DNA from: Hyphodiscus hymeniophilus
Lineage: Eukaryota > Ascomycota > Leotiomycetes > Helotiales > Hyphodiscaceae
Length of the DNA stretch: 64,000 nt
Direction: 5' to 3'
NCBI GenBank assembly: GCA_016508695.1
Contig: VNKQ01000012.1
Span: 310,001 to 374,000 of the forward strand
The notes under the pieces were generated by a model. It had not been told where the DNA came from. It did not search any database and worked only from the letters and a program-made list of their open reading frames with translations. This document shows positions 10,798 through 21,878 of this stretch, one piece after another. The position numbers were made by a program, and so were the translations under genes. Within the stretch, counting starts at the first letter, position 1; every line of letters starts with the position of its first letter.

Positions 10798-12476
10798 TTA
10801 TTCTGCGAATTTAACTCTCTTCGTAACAGGCTCCTCACTCGTCTCAGCGGCTTCATCAGGAGAAGAACGCTTCGCAGTGCCACTTCCATTAGTGCTCGCA
10901 CCATTAACGTTGCTCTCTGCCACCTTCTTACCACTCCTCTTATCCACCTCACGCAACAGCCTTGCGAAATCCGCCTCCACAGATCCTAACGCCTCCTCTA
11001 ACTTATCTATTCTCTCAGTTCGGTCAAGCTGCATCAACGTATCCTTGTTGTGCCGATACAACCGTTTCTTGACGAATAGTTGCCATAAGTGGTATTCCTT
11101 TTTCTTCGCTACTAGCTCTGGACCTTGAAGTTTGATCCGTTCTTCGATCATAGACTGTCTGATACCAAGTGGGATCGCTGACAGAAGCTGCATCTCCATT
11201 ACGCGGTAGAACTGACGTGGGGCTATCTTGACTTTTGTTCTTAATTTCTCCAGGGCATCAAGGTCAATAATGTCTCGAGGGACAGGACCTTTGGCGCGAG
11301 GAGTGGCGTTGGTATTTATCCTGAGAGACGTGAATTGGGGAAGGGTTCGTAGGTGTAATAGATCGTTGATATCGCGGAGATCATCGAAATCGACATTTGG
11401 ATCTTCGACGGTTATTTCAATGGTCTGACGTTCTTGCGAGTAGAACTCGAAGATAGAGTTGTAAAATCTAGATCCGTTGCCTCCACCATGGAAAGGTGGT
11501 AGAATCACGAACTGAGATATGCGGGAGCGGCATGGGAGGGACGAGAAGGTGATATTTTCGGTGCTGGGGAGCTTGAAATCAAGGGTTGCGGGATGACTGA
11601 TAGGTTTCTTCTTTTCCGAAAGAGACGTGGGTGGTAAGATCGGCTGGTATAGGAAATATCGGTAGACTGTTGAGTAGCCCATGAATGTATATGGAGAGAT
11701 GGACGGTGCGGGGTGATTGGCTTTTTGATAGAGGAAGAATACTGTCCATCTTTCCATTGACCATTCCGGGTCATCAAGCCCGAGGGGTGTACCACCTTCG
11801 ATGAACAGTGGAACGAGTATTTGTACGCGCTTCACCATCTGTTGAACTGCCAAATCCGCCATACTTCCTTTCCAGATCTCCATTGTCCGTCCATCGGCTT
11901 CAATTGTCTTCCACAGCTGTCCCGGGGGCCTCCAGGTTGCGTAGGAGGCGTCTCTTAGTGCGGCGTCGAAGACAATAGACTTCTCAAACGCAGCTAGACA
12001 TGATCAGTTGCTGTAGACAAGACTAGACTGTCGTGCTCACTTTTAGGTAGGTATGGCTCCAGAATTTCCTTCAGATCAGTCGGACTTGTCTCTCCCACGG
12101 TCTTAAACTTCTTGGTGTACATGATTTGCAAGCCCGGCCGCATATCACAAGCATTATATCTGAGATTAATCTTCAAGCCTTGATAGCCAAAGATCTTCTC
12201 GGCTTCTCCGAAAATCGAATATGTCATTTTTGGATTGAAGGAGTGTAGAGTCTTGAGGCCTCCTTCGCCCGGAACAACGAGGGAGATGTTAATGGCATTG
12301 TTCGAATCCGTGGACCCTGCGAAGATTAGAATCAGCTTTGAAGCGAGAATATACCAAGATGGGTTATTTGTCTTCAGCGAAAGTTGGCGCAAACAGAGCT
12401 GAACTATGTGATGCGGCTATTGAATCAGACTGATGGGGAAATATTGACACTTACAATCATCTTGGACGTCAGCCAT
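10798..12476 (-). CDS. HAT1: Histone acetyltransferase type B catalytic subunit HAT1
   Basis: Acetylates Lys5/Lys12 of newly made histone H4 before chromatin assembly, with an Rbap46/Hat2 partner. Exons 12476-12455, 12316-12041, 11993-10798 give 497 residues. The 22-nt first exon (MADVQDD, then W completed across the intron) is followed by a 138-nt intron, long for this locus. Family marks: Hat1 N-terminal domain in exon 2; acetyl-CoA loop FVILPPFHGGGNGS at 261-274; VEDPN at 295-299, where catalysis-linked acidic residues sit; DLRD following. The C-terminus is charged and ends with a basic KR...KRVK patch that could be a nuclear signal. Phases close exactly across both introns. Divergent from the ZIP transporter, 429 bp apart. 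Confidence 0.95.
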
Positions 12477-12905
12477 CTCAACGGAAGCCTGAGCAGCACG
12501 GATAAGTGAACGTGAACTGAGTCCGTTGTTGTTGCAAGAGAAAAGAGATTGGTTGGTTCGAAGGGAGGCGCGTAGAGTGCTTTTCACGCGACGATATCTA
12601 GAGTACAGCACAGGGGTGTTTTAGTAGGTAGAGACACGCTACTCAGCCTTGCCGAATTTTAGCAGCAGAGGCGAGCTTCCCTCGTGATAGGTAGTACTCA
12701 AACAATTTCCACTGCATCTTACAAAATTATCGCAACGACAGTACGAATGAGCGTGCACGCTGTAACTTGCATTGCTCATAGATCGAAACAACATATCGGG
12801 TACTTCTGCGCGATGCATCGGTAATAGCGCATCTATACAGTTGATAAAGCGAACGGAACTCCCGTGGGTTTTAGGTCCCGTGGGATTTAGGTCAAGGGGG
12901 TCAAA
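12477..12905. other. Divergent HAT1 / ZIP transporter promoter
   Basis: 429 bp between two outward-facing starts. No TATA box or recognised operator stands out. Confidence 0.4.
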
Positions 12906-14243
12906 ATGTTGGAAGGACTCATCATGCTGCTCATGCTGAGCGTGGTGATGGCATTGGCGTAAGTGAAGCCAGAGTCTACGATGCAACTGTTCTGACTCCT
13001 AAAGGTCGTTCCTTGCTGGAGCTCTTCCATTGTCTATGGCGCTTTCGACGTCCCAATTACGACTGATCTCGACTATTGGAATGGGCGTATTAGTTGGCAC
13101 ATCATTAATTGTTATTATTCCGGAGGGAATCGAAGCAGTATACGCTGCAGGGTCGGGAAAGCACATGCATGTCAAACGACATTTGCAGATGCGCAACGGG
13201 TTAGAGATACAATGGGCACCGAGTGGGATCAATATGATTATACGAAGAGGGGGGCCGATACAGGGAACCAACAACGCAGAGGTTTTTACAATGCCAGGAC
13301 CAGTCATGCCAGCAAACATCCAAGCCAAAGATGTGGAAACAACAACATCAGAAGATGGATCTGTAGAAAAAGGGCGTCCGGACGTACCTGTTATACCGGC
13401 AGGAGAAGATGCGTCGAAAGAGGATGGAGAAGACAACCACGAAGAAGGAGCTCCAACTTTCTACATAGGACTCTCCTTGATCACTGGCTTTATCCTCATG
13501 TTCTTGATTGACAAGCTTCCACGCCATGCTTCTGAGAATCTACAATCGTCTCAACCAACCCGGCATATCTCACTGGATAACCTATCTCAAGGACTACATT
13601 CATCCCCAATTGATGATGAGGACGAAGAATCCGAGTCGTTCCTCCAGTCACTCACTCCAACACCTAAGCAAAGCAGGAGCTTAGCTACCACGACAGGACT
13701 CGTGATTCACGCAGCCGCCGATGGCATAGCGATGGGTGCATCAGCTACGTCCTCAGACACCAAACTTGGATTCATCATCTTCTTGGCGATCATGATTCAT
13801 AAAGCGCCGGCAGCTTTCGGACTGACATCTGTATTATTGAAGCAGGGCCTTTCGAAACGAGCAGCTCGTGGCCATCTCATTATTTTCAGCTTGGCTGCAC
13901 CCTTTGGTGCGTTGAGCACGTGGCTGCTGGTTCATCTCCTGGGCGGTGGAGGTCTCAGTGGAGAAAAAGGACAGTGGTGGACTGGGATGCTGTTGCTATT
14001 TTCTGGAGGGACATTTCTGTGAGTAACCCTGTGTGTCTCTTTGAAGATGAGGCTGATGATAGTAGATATGTTGCAATGCATGCCATGCAAGAGGATTCGG
14101 GACACGACCATTCGGTACCGAATGGATATGCGGATGGCAACCCATCGCAAGGAAAGCAGGTCAAGCCTCAAATGAGGGACACACTTGCCGCGGTAGGAGG
14201 GATGCTGATTCCTCTACTAACTCAAATTGGGCATCATCATTAA
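12906..14243 (+). CDS. ZIP metal transporter, ZIP9/Atx2-like
   Basis: Zn/Mn transporter of the ZIP superfamily; the closest known types are animal ZIP9 (SLC39A9) and yeast Atx2, both Golgi-located. Exons 12906-12958, 13005-14018, 14066-14243 give 414 residues. The N-terminus MLEGLIMLLMLSVVMA forms the first membrane segment; the second carries GTSLIVIIPEG, strongly ZIP9-like. A hydrophilic loop follows (roughly 45-150), then HAAADGIAMGA (His253, Asp257) and IHKAPAAFGL (His283), the metal-binding helices. The last exon begins at YVAMHAM, reached only if the intron ends at the second of two tandem AGs (14065); that choice restores the usual GGTFLYVA junction. The C-terminus is His-rich. Golgi location is inferred from family. 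Confidence 0.92.
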
Positions 14244-15755
14244 TGTTTTCGGCTGTACCATCTCTGTAACTTAGGATGTTCCGCAATATAGGATACCGGG
14301 AATCTGTACGAACTAAATGTATTCTGAAATATTGAAAGAGCTTCAATGTCAAGCATATGATCGCCGCTAAACCGATCCTCCGCACATTTCATGCCAGCTT
14401 GAATCTTAGTCGTTCGCCGAATCAGTGTTTCTGGAATGATTGAGCATAAAAGTGGTCGGAGTAAAGCATGAATCCCCGCCTTTCAATAAACCTCTTTTGG
14501 GACACTCGAATTTCTGTTTCGATAGCCGACCAGCGGCGGACCATGAAAGGCAGCTTAATTCGATGGGAATAGGCTGAAAGAGGAGTTTCATCACTCATAA
14601 TTGTGAACAGATCTACGAGACCAGAGTTGATTCGAACCAATGCTAATATGAGGTATCTATGAGCTTAGTTGTTCCGGCGTAAACCACTAGACTACAATCC
14701 TTCTCTTTATGCATACTTTCAGTGGAATCGCCGTACCATTCAAACCTATTTGAAATTTATTTACTCCAAAGAAAGGCGACCTGCCAAATCTGGCTTCTCT
14801 GTTACAGCATCCAGGGCAGTGCAGAGAAAGAGCCGGACGTCTCAGAAGTTCCCCTGCAGCTCGCCATTGTTGCGCTCGGCCTATTGCCAACGCGAGGCTA
14901 GGGTCCGAGGGTGGGGAGTATTGAGGCGAAACCAGGTGATTACTAAGTTTGAGAGGAGAGAGCCTGAGGAGAAACTAGTCGGCGGCGTGAGATTTGAGAA
15001 AGGATGGGAACAGGTAGTCGCGGTTAGTAGCCCCCTTATTAAGCGAATTGGAGGAATATACCTACTTACGGTATGTGGGTGATAGATATGACGACAATAA
15101 AGGAAGGAAATACTTAAAAGAATAAAAGCATGACTGGGATCCTGAGCCTCTTTGGATCCTCCCATCCTTCAGTTCTTCAGTGGAGCTAACAGCACACGCT
15201 GCGCTTCAACCGGCTGCACATAATTGATCCGCTCGCCTCCAGTATTGCCGCCAAACCCCTGCCTTTCGTCTGTGGTGCGTGCCACAGCTGACCCAGCCCA
15301 ATCAGTCCATCTTCGACCTCACAAGACGACGTCCTCGACCAGAGCATCCGAGCAGCATGTTCAATAACGACCATCGACGACCTTCATGAATACTAATGCA
15401 CGAGCCATGAGTGACAAGAGAAATCTGCCATAACCTTCGCCACTGAATATTCCTACCATCGTCGACTCATTGCATTCCATCATCACCCGCATGCGTCTCC
15501 TCCTGGAAAGTCAGATCAACCAACCTCTTTCAGCTCGCCATCAAAGAATACCTTTCGCCTTCAACATCTACTCATTACAACATCTTGCCGAAACCATCTC
15601 AATATCGATGATCAACAAGAGGTCTAGAAGTCCCCACAATTCGGTCCCAGCCTCTGCCTCGAGCTTAACCCTACAAGAGTCCACGACTATCAACGAGGCC
15701 TCATCACAAAACTTGCCAGAAGCAAGCCTTCAGGCTACACCAGTTGCGGAAATCA
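14244..15755. other. Intergenic, 1.5 kb
   Basis: Unassigned sequence with one tRNA-like relic (see 14625-14702) and, from about 15,160, the CT-rich leader of the F-box gene. Short frames at 14,669-15,165 look non-coding. Confidence 0.5.
14625..14702 (-). other. Degenerate tRNA-like sequence with A and B boxes
   Basis: On the minus strand an A-box-like TAGTCTAGTGG (14694-14684) and a B-box-like GGTTCGAATCA (14638-14628) lie in the right order and spacing for a tRNA with a small intron. The acceptor stem does not pair and the T-stem appears to lack a base. Probably a tRNA pseudogene or SINE piece, not a working tRNA. Confidence 0.3.
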
Positions 15756-15769
15756 ATGGACAGGTATAG
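15609..15769 (+). other. Possible upstream ORF overlapping the F-box/WD40 start
   Basis: A 53-codon ATG frame in the leader of the next gene ends 14 nt inside its coding start. It could lower translation of the main frame. The alternative, an extra N-terminal exon, did not work: I found no donor/acceptor pair that joins it in phase. Confidence 0.3.
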
Positions 15770-18057
15770 AACGCAGAGTTTTTCCGAGAGGAGGAAGTCA
15801 ATGGTGCCGAACAACGAAGATGGCGAACTCTCACCAACACGATCCCTGACCCTTAACACTAACACTAGCCATGTCAAACTCCCACAGCGGGTTGAGATGA
15901 TGGGCTCAACGTCGCGATCGCGAGGGCCTCCTACCCCAAACATGACCACGCCCTCTGCAGACCCAGATTCTCCCACCCACTCGAGTCACGATCCTCCTCC
16001 GCCCCCTACCCCTGCCGCGAGTCCAGGACCCGACCATGAACAGCCTGACTGGAGCGCCGCTGGAGATCAAGAAGACGTTTTTCTCAAGCAGATCAGATCG
16101 TACTTCATAGATAAGTCGCATGCTGAGCGGACGAGGATATTGGGTGATCTGTTGAATCTGTGTACAAGTCAACAGCTGAGCTTTGTGCGGCAATATGTTG
16201 ACCCTTTGCTTAAGAAAGATCCTTTCACGAGTCTGCCAAATGAGATCTGCTTACGCGTATGTATTCTGTTTTCTGAGATGTGGGATTCAAGCTGATCAAA
16301 TTTATGTAGATTCTTTCCTGTATCGATGACCCCAAAGTTCTCGCACGAGCATCACAAGTATCATACCGATGGCGAGAATTACTGTCTGATGATGTGACAT
16401 GGATGAAACTGTGTGCCAAGCATGACTATGGGAGGAGGATGTCGGAAAATCATGTCACAACTCCATTCTCAACTTCTCGACCTCCGCCAAATCCCATACA
16501 ATCGAACTACCTCGACCAAGAAAACGAAGCACCGCACCACTCATTCCCTGGGGCCACACCTGTCGTCCCTATGATGCAGTACAACTCAAGAAGCTTTGAT
16601 AGCGCAACGAGTTCGAATGCTTTGTTGAGGCGGCCAAAGATCCGTTCCTACAAATCCCATTTCAAGCAACGATACTTGGTAGAAACTGCTTGGAGAACAG
16701 GAGGAAACCATATTCAGAAACACATAACCCAGGATCAAGGTGTGGTAACGAGTCTACATCTGACGCCGAATTACATTGTTGTTGCGCTGGACAATGCGAA
16801 GATCCATGTGTTCAATACGGATGGTTCTGGGCAGAAGACTCTGCAGGGACATGTGATGGGTGTTTGGGCTATGGTTCCTTGGGATGACACCCTGGTCAGT
16901 GGAGGATGTGATAGGGACGTGAGGGTCTGGGATATGGCTTCGGGGTAAGCTCTGGAGAAATCAAGGAAAGTATGGAGCTGATATCCACATAGTAATGCTT
17001 TGCATACGCTACGAGGCCATACATCTACGGTTCGATGCCTGAAGATGTCGGATTCGAGCACTGCCATCTCAGGATCTAGGGACACCACATTACGAGTTTG
17101 GGATATCAAGACGGGCCTATGCAAGAATGTTTTGGTTGGACACCAAGCGAGTGTCCGATGTCTCGAAATCAAGGGCGACATTGTGGTATCTGGGAGCTAC
17201 GACACGACGGCGAGAGTATGGAGCATCTCGGAAGGGAGATGCTTGCGAACGCTTTCAGGGCACTTCTCTCAGATTTATGCTATTGCGTTCGATGGGACGA
17301 GAATAGCAACTGGCAGTCTTGATACAAGTGTGAGGATATGGGATCCGAACAACGGGTATGTATCTTTGACTGTGAGGAGATAACTTTTGCTAACGGTTTG
17401 TAGATCCTGTCAAGCAATTCTCCAAGGGCATACTTCTCTCGTTGGTCAACTGCAAATGCGTGGAAACACTCTTGTGACCGGAGGCTCTGATGGATCAGTT
17501 CGAGTGTGGTCATTAGAAAAGATGGCACCCATCCACCGATTGGCAGCCCACGACAACAGTGTTACGTCCTTGCAATTTGATGATACACGGGTGGTGAGCG
17601 GAGGAAGTGACGGAAGAGTCAAAGTATGGGATCTCAAGAGTGGCCAATTAGTCCGCGAACTCTCCACACCAGCCGATGCCGTCTGGCGAGTGGCATTTGA
17701 GGAAGAAAAATGTGTGATCATGGCCAGTCGTTCGAATAGGACAATCATGGAGGTATGTTGCTCGCTAGTGTTCGATAATTTTTAATTGACTTCATTGTCT
17801 AGGTTTGGTCGTTCTCACCGCCAGACGATGCCCTTTACGAACGAGATCCCACCCTCGCTCAACGAATGCTCAACGCTCCGCCAGCACGACCGCTCAGTGC
17901 AGTTGAATATCGAAGCATGGCTAGAGAGGACCAAGCCATGACTGGGCTGGCGCATGAGGCGGCTTATTCTCAAGATGATATCGATATGGCAGATGCCGGG
18001 CCTTCCACTGCACCACCACATGTTACCGGGCCTCGATCATTTCTTGATGATGACTGA
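15756..18057 (+). CDS. F-box and WD40 protein, Cdc4/FBXW7-like
   Basis: Substrate receptor of an SCF ubiquitin ligase; Cdc4/FBXW7 relatives bind phosphodegrons of cell-cycle proteins, and FWD-1 of Neurospora degrades the clock protein FRQ. Exons 15756-16256, 16310-16944, 16993-17355, 17404-17752, 17803-18057 give 700 residues. The N-terminal 130 residues are Pro/Ser-rich. The F-box runs about 159-205 (FTSLPNEICLR across intron 1, then ILSCIDDP..WRELL). About eight WD repeats follow, with clear GH...WD spacing (LRGHTSTVR, LVGHQASVR, LSGHFSQIY, LQGHTSLVG). The acidic tail ends SFLDDD. Introns are 48-53 nt. The start Met at 15756 is the first in-frame ATG after an upstream stop; an extra 5' exon cannot be excluded. 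The specific target is unknown. Confidence 0.92.
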
Positions 18058-19136
18058 GCTGTCTGGTAGATGCGATCTTGTCCGGTGAAGCCCATCGAGT
18101 ATGGAGATACACAGCCACGACGTATTTTTGGCTTTGTTCTAGGATTCTCGATACCCTCCAGACCTTTCCAGGATGAAAGGTCCTTTGCACATTACCTCAT
18201 AATTGGTCATTGTTGCATTTCCGGCGTTTGGTACCCCACTTAGCTTTAGGGAATGAGAAGTGGTTGGAATAATACACGCATTGGGAATACAGGAAAACGG
18301 GAGGCATGGAGTGGCATGGGTTTGGAAAGAAAATACCAGCTACAGCGAGGAAGGATAGCAAGAGGGAGGAAATGTTTTGGATGGCATCTGGAATGGGAGT
18401 ATTCGGGAGATGATTGGTACTGCAATAGGGTCGATTCAATGACTGAATAGAAGATTTCAAGCTGAATTGGGATCCGGCTGATCGATTAGTGAGAGTTGGA
18501 CGAAGTCTAGTAGAGGGTTCCGACAGAATGAGGCTCGGATGAACCACAATCGAATTAATCGAAACAAGTTTAAAGATTTGTAGCCACGCCTTGAACAAGC
18601 TCCGGACTCGAACTCGATCTCTTGAATAAAACAACGGTCAATCGCAAACAGAGATTGCCTAGCAGGACGCTAGAGTTCCGACCCTCTATCCAGCGCCCGG
18701 AGTATTTGCATCAGCACTGACAGCGTATCCCCTTATTCGTGGGAAGGATTTGCTGTGCAATTAACGAGGTCTGGAATAACTGGCCATTGTTGAGACGAAA
18801 CACTGCGGGACGATCGCGGAGGACATTGAACGAACAATGGCGTACATTTTGACAATTCTTTTTGGAATGAATCAGTCTTAAAGCTAGGTTGAGGATTTCC
18901 AGTAGATATCATCTCAGTACAAAATGTAAACCCTAGAGAACAGAATTTCCGTTTTAACCAAAGAAGAGAATATAAAAGTGTTGACTTCGAAGTCTGCTCA
19001 CGTGATACGCTAGTCTCATTCTGAGTTAGTGGCTTTCAACGAGCAGTCCAACAATCTTTCGCTCCGGAAAGCTTCAAGAACGATTACTGTCCTTTCTCAC
19101 TCTCCTACCTCGTTCCTTTCCGTATCTTCCGCAAAT
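18058..19136. other. Intergenic, ends in PDA1 promoter
   Basis: No gene supported. A 145-codon minus frame at 18197-18634 lacks an ATG start and coding character. The last 170 bp form the PDA1 promoter described separately. Confidence 0.5.
18971..19130 (+). promoter_or_regulatory. PDA1 core promoter: TATA box, CACGTG, CT-rich leader
   Basis: TATAAAAG at 18971-18978, about 166 bp before the ATG; TCACGTGA E-box at 18998-19005; pyrimidine-rich run at about 19087-19130 directly before the start codon. This combination is common in strongly expressed fungal genes. Use of each element is inferred. Confidence 0.55.
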
Positions 19137-20546
19137 ATGCTCTCGCGGACGTTTAGAGCGGGCCGTACAGCTCCCTTGAAAAGCAGTGCTTTCTCAAGAG
19201 CTGCTCTAGCTAAAAGATCTGTGACCACAGACGCCGCGAGCGCTCATGCCGACAAAGATGCGGTCCCGACGGTACGAATCCTATTCATTTCAGTGAGCCA
19301 ATTGGGAAGGATATTAGTTACTGACGGTGCTTGCATTGCAGGAAGATGATAAACCATTCTCCGTTCACCTTTCCGACGAGTCGTTCGAGACGTACGAGCT
19401 CGATCCCCCTTCATATACAATGGAGACCACGAAGAAGGAGCTGAAGCAGATGTACTATGATATGGTCTCGGTCCGGTAATTCTCCCTTGTACTTTCAATT
19501 CAAACGCCATCTAATCTGGATCAACAGTCGTATGGAAATGGCCGCAGACAGACTCTACAAAGAGAAGAAAATACGTGGTTTCTGCCATCTCTCCACCGGC
19601 CAAGAAGCCGTCGCCGTCGGCATCGAACACTCCCTCACAAAAGAAGACGACATCATCACTGCCTACCGCTGCCACGGTTTCGCTTTGATGCGCGGAGCAA
19701 CCGTGAAATCTGTCATTGGTGAGCTGCTTGGTCGTCGAGAGGGTATCGCGTACGGAAAGGGCGGCTCTATGCACATGTTTGCTAAGGGCTTCTATGGTGG
19801 TAATGGTATCGTCGGTGCTCAAGTCCCCGTTGGTGCCGGGTTGGCGTTTGCGCATAAATACAATGGAAACAAGAATACGACTGTGGCATTGTATGGTGAT
19901 GGCGCATCCAATCAGGGACAGGTCTTTGAGGCATTCAATATGGCGAAGTTGTGGAATCTGCCTATCTTGTTTGGTTGCGAGAGTATGTCCCAGTCCCCAT
20001 CTTAAAATTTCTAATCAGGAAAGTGTTAATCTGATTATAGACAACAAATATGGTATGGGAACCGCGGCCAACCGCTCCTCAGCCATTACAGACTATTACA
20101 AGCGCGGCCAATACATCCCAGGTCTCAAAGTAAATGGCATGGACGTCCTCGCCGTCAAGCAAGCCGTCGCCTACGGCAAAGCCCACACGGCTGCTGGTCA
20201 TGGTCCTCTGGTCCTCGAATATGTGACCTACCGCTATGGAGGTCATTCTATGTCTGACCCCGGAACGACCTACCGAACTCGCGAGGAAATTCAGCGCATG
20301 CGCTCGACCCAAGATCCAATCGCTGGCCTGAAACAGAAACTCATGGAGTGGAATGTCACTACTGAGGACGAGCTCAAGACCATTGATAAGGAGGCTAGAT
20401 CGGCCGTTGACAAGGAGGTTGCGGAGGCGGAGGCCATGCCTGCTCCTGATGCGACGCCACAGATTTTGTATGAGGATATCTACGTCAGAGGGAGCGAACC
20501 GCAGTTTATGAGGGGTAGGACGCCGGATGAGAACTATTACTACTAG
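19137..20546 (+). CDS. PDA1: Pyruvate dehydrogenase E1 component, alpha subunit
   Basis: Mitochondrial matrix enzyme; with E1 beta and thiamine diphosphate it decarboxylates pyruvate and passes the acetyl group to E2. Exons 19137-19271, 19342-19475, 19528-19982, 20041-20546 give 409 residues, the standard length. The N-terminus MLSRTFRAGRTAPLKSSAF is an Arg/Ser-rich mitochondrial presequence. The thiamine diphosphate motif runs from GDG (213-215) to the NN pair at 242-243. The regulatory loop YGGHSMSDPG carries Ser311 and Ser313, matching the kinase-inhibited site of E1 alpha. The frame opens upstream of the ATG only via GTG, and the presequence fits the chosen Met. Intact, and unaffected by the transposon nest that starts 735 bp downstream. 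Confidence 0.97.
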
Positions 20547-21280
20547 GTATTGATTCGGGGAGGGTATGTACAATAGTTTGGCAACGGGCTTTTCATAGAT
20601 GCGATGAGCGAGAATGAATGGGCTATACCCAGTTGAAGTCGGATTTTTGTTTCTTGTGCTTTCCGCGCCCCTCAATCTTTCAAACTTGGGCTTTGTTTGA
20701 CCATGGAAAATAAAGACCTCTGAACTCGTTACTTTGCATGACCCAAATGCACTCGTGTAGAAAAGGTCCCGAGGGCCTTCAGTCGAGATTCCCAAAAGCA
20801 GTCGAGAATACAGTAGTGGAACAGAACGAACGCTCCAAACGAGGAAGACTGGGTATCGTGTATAAAAGAGCGACGGAGAAAGTATCAAAAGTGTCTGGAC
20901 CAGGCACTTTCTAGTCAGGCTACGAAGTCACGAATAGGTTAGTGAGATCACGTGCACCTAGAACCTGTATGATATTCGCGACCACCTTCGTAAGAATGCC
21001 TACCTGAGTTGCCACTTAGACACCAATGATACTACGAAGGCTCAAGCAACTCCAATACCGTAGCCGCCAAAGCGTGACCAGCAAAAAATTGAAACCAGGA
21101 GAAGGATGACCCGGCCAAGATTTCCAGAGGCTACCTGGGATTCAATTAGCATTGTTCAGCAGGGGACTTTTCTGGCAAAATCAATAGAAAGGGAAGATGA
21201 GGCTTACTTCAGACTATTAGGCGGACTAATGAGAAGACATAATCTGGCTGCGAGCAAATCTCTCGGCGGCAATCTTATTA
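20547..21280. other. Intergenic between PDA1 and transposon nest
   Basis: Normal base composition up to the transposon edge. A CACGTG lies at about 20950. A 64-codon ATG frame (21106-21300) runs across the insertion point and is probably chance. Confidence 0.5.
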
Positions 21281-21367
21281 ATCGTCGGCTCGCTTACTAG
21301 TACTCTCTGCCGTCGTTCCTAGGTAGTCGGGGAAAATAAACTAGGCTAGCATTAGAAATAGGCCGAA
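21281..21367 (+). repeat. Left terminal inverted repeat, 87 bp
   Basis: Begins ATCGTCGGCTCGCTTACTAG directly after TA. Matches the reverse complement of 38533-38619 through GGCCGAA; the visible mismatches are C/T or A/G. Confidence 0.9.
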
Positions 21368-21704
21368 TACTAAAGATATCGAAAATTAGCAATTTTGTAT
21401 ACAAAACTTAGTATTTTGAGTATCTAAAGAGTATAAAGAATTTAAATTATTAATCCAAATCGATAAAACGCGCTAGTAAATACTATATATTAAAATCGGA
21501 CGAATTTATATTAATATCTTACTTTTTTATATTATTATTAGAGAACCCCCCAAATAGTACGAAATTATTACTTTATAGTATTAGTCGTATTAACGACGTA
21601 GGTTTGTACGATTTAAGTAGGATTTCAAACTAATTGTCTTCCTTTTCTTATCTCTCTCTTTCTAACTCTAATTCTATATATCTTACGAGTTATATATCGA
21701 GTTA
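21368..21704. other. Left internal segment of the TIR transposon
   Basis: AT-rich remnant between the left TIR and the Gypsy insertion. No readable frame, only stops in all six. Confidence 0.6.
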
Positions 21705-21709
21705 TAAAC

Positions 21710-21878
21710 TATTACGGGGCGAATAACGTATATATAGGAGTTCGTTATAGTATTTAGTAAGTTCGATAAAAGAGAGAGAAATGTTCTAAGCTAGGTCTGC
21801 GAGAAAAAAAGCGCTCTCGCCTAGCCTTAGTAAGTATAAGTATAACTAGCGCCTTACTCTTAGGGCTAGCCCCTTATA
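21710..21878 (-). repeat. Gypsy LTR (3' LTR in element orientation)
   Basis: 169 bp, same length as the partner at 36435-36603; every mismatch I see between them is a transition. Confidence 0.92.

Noticed and set aside
12986..13436. Minus-strand frames opposite the ZIP gene
   Set aside because: Antisense shadows of a well-supported membrane protein.
14669..15165. Two overlapping frames in opposite directions (137 and 94 codons)
   Set aside because: Mutual shadows in C/T-rich leader DNA without coding character.
18197..18634. 145-codon minus frame downstream of the F-box gene
   Set aside because: No ATG at its start, Ser/Pro-rich mixed composition and no recognisable domain.
18590..18680. 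tRNA on the minus strand (GAGTTCGAGTCC resembles a B box)
   Set aside because: No A box at proper spacing and no cloverleaf pairing.
21106..21300. 64-codon ATG frame next to PDA1
   Set aside because: It crosses the transposon insertion point at 21,280, so its end is transposon sequence; no family resemblance.
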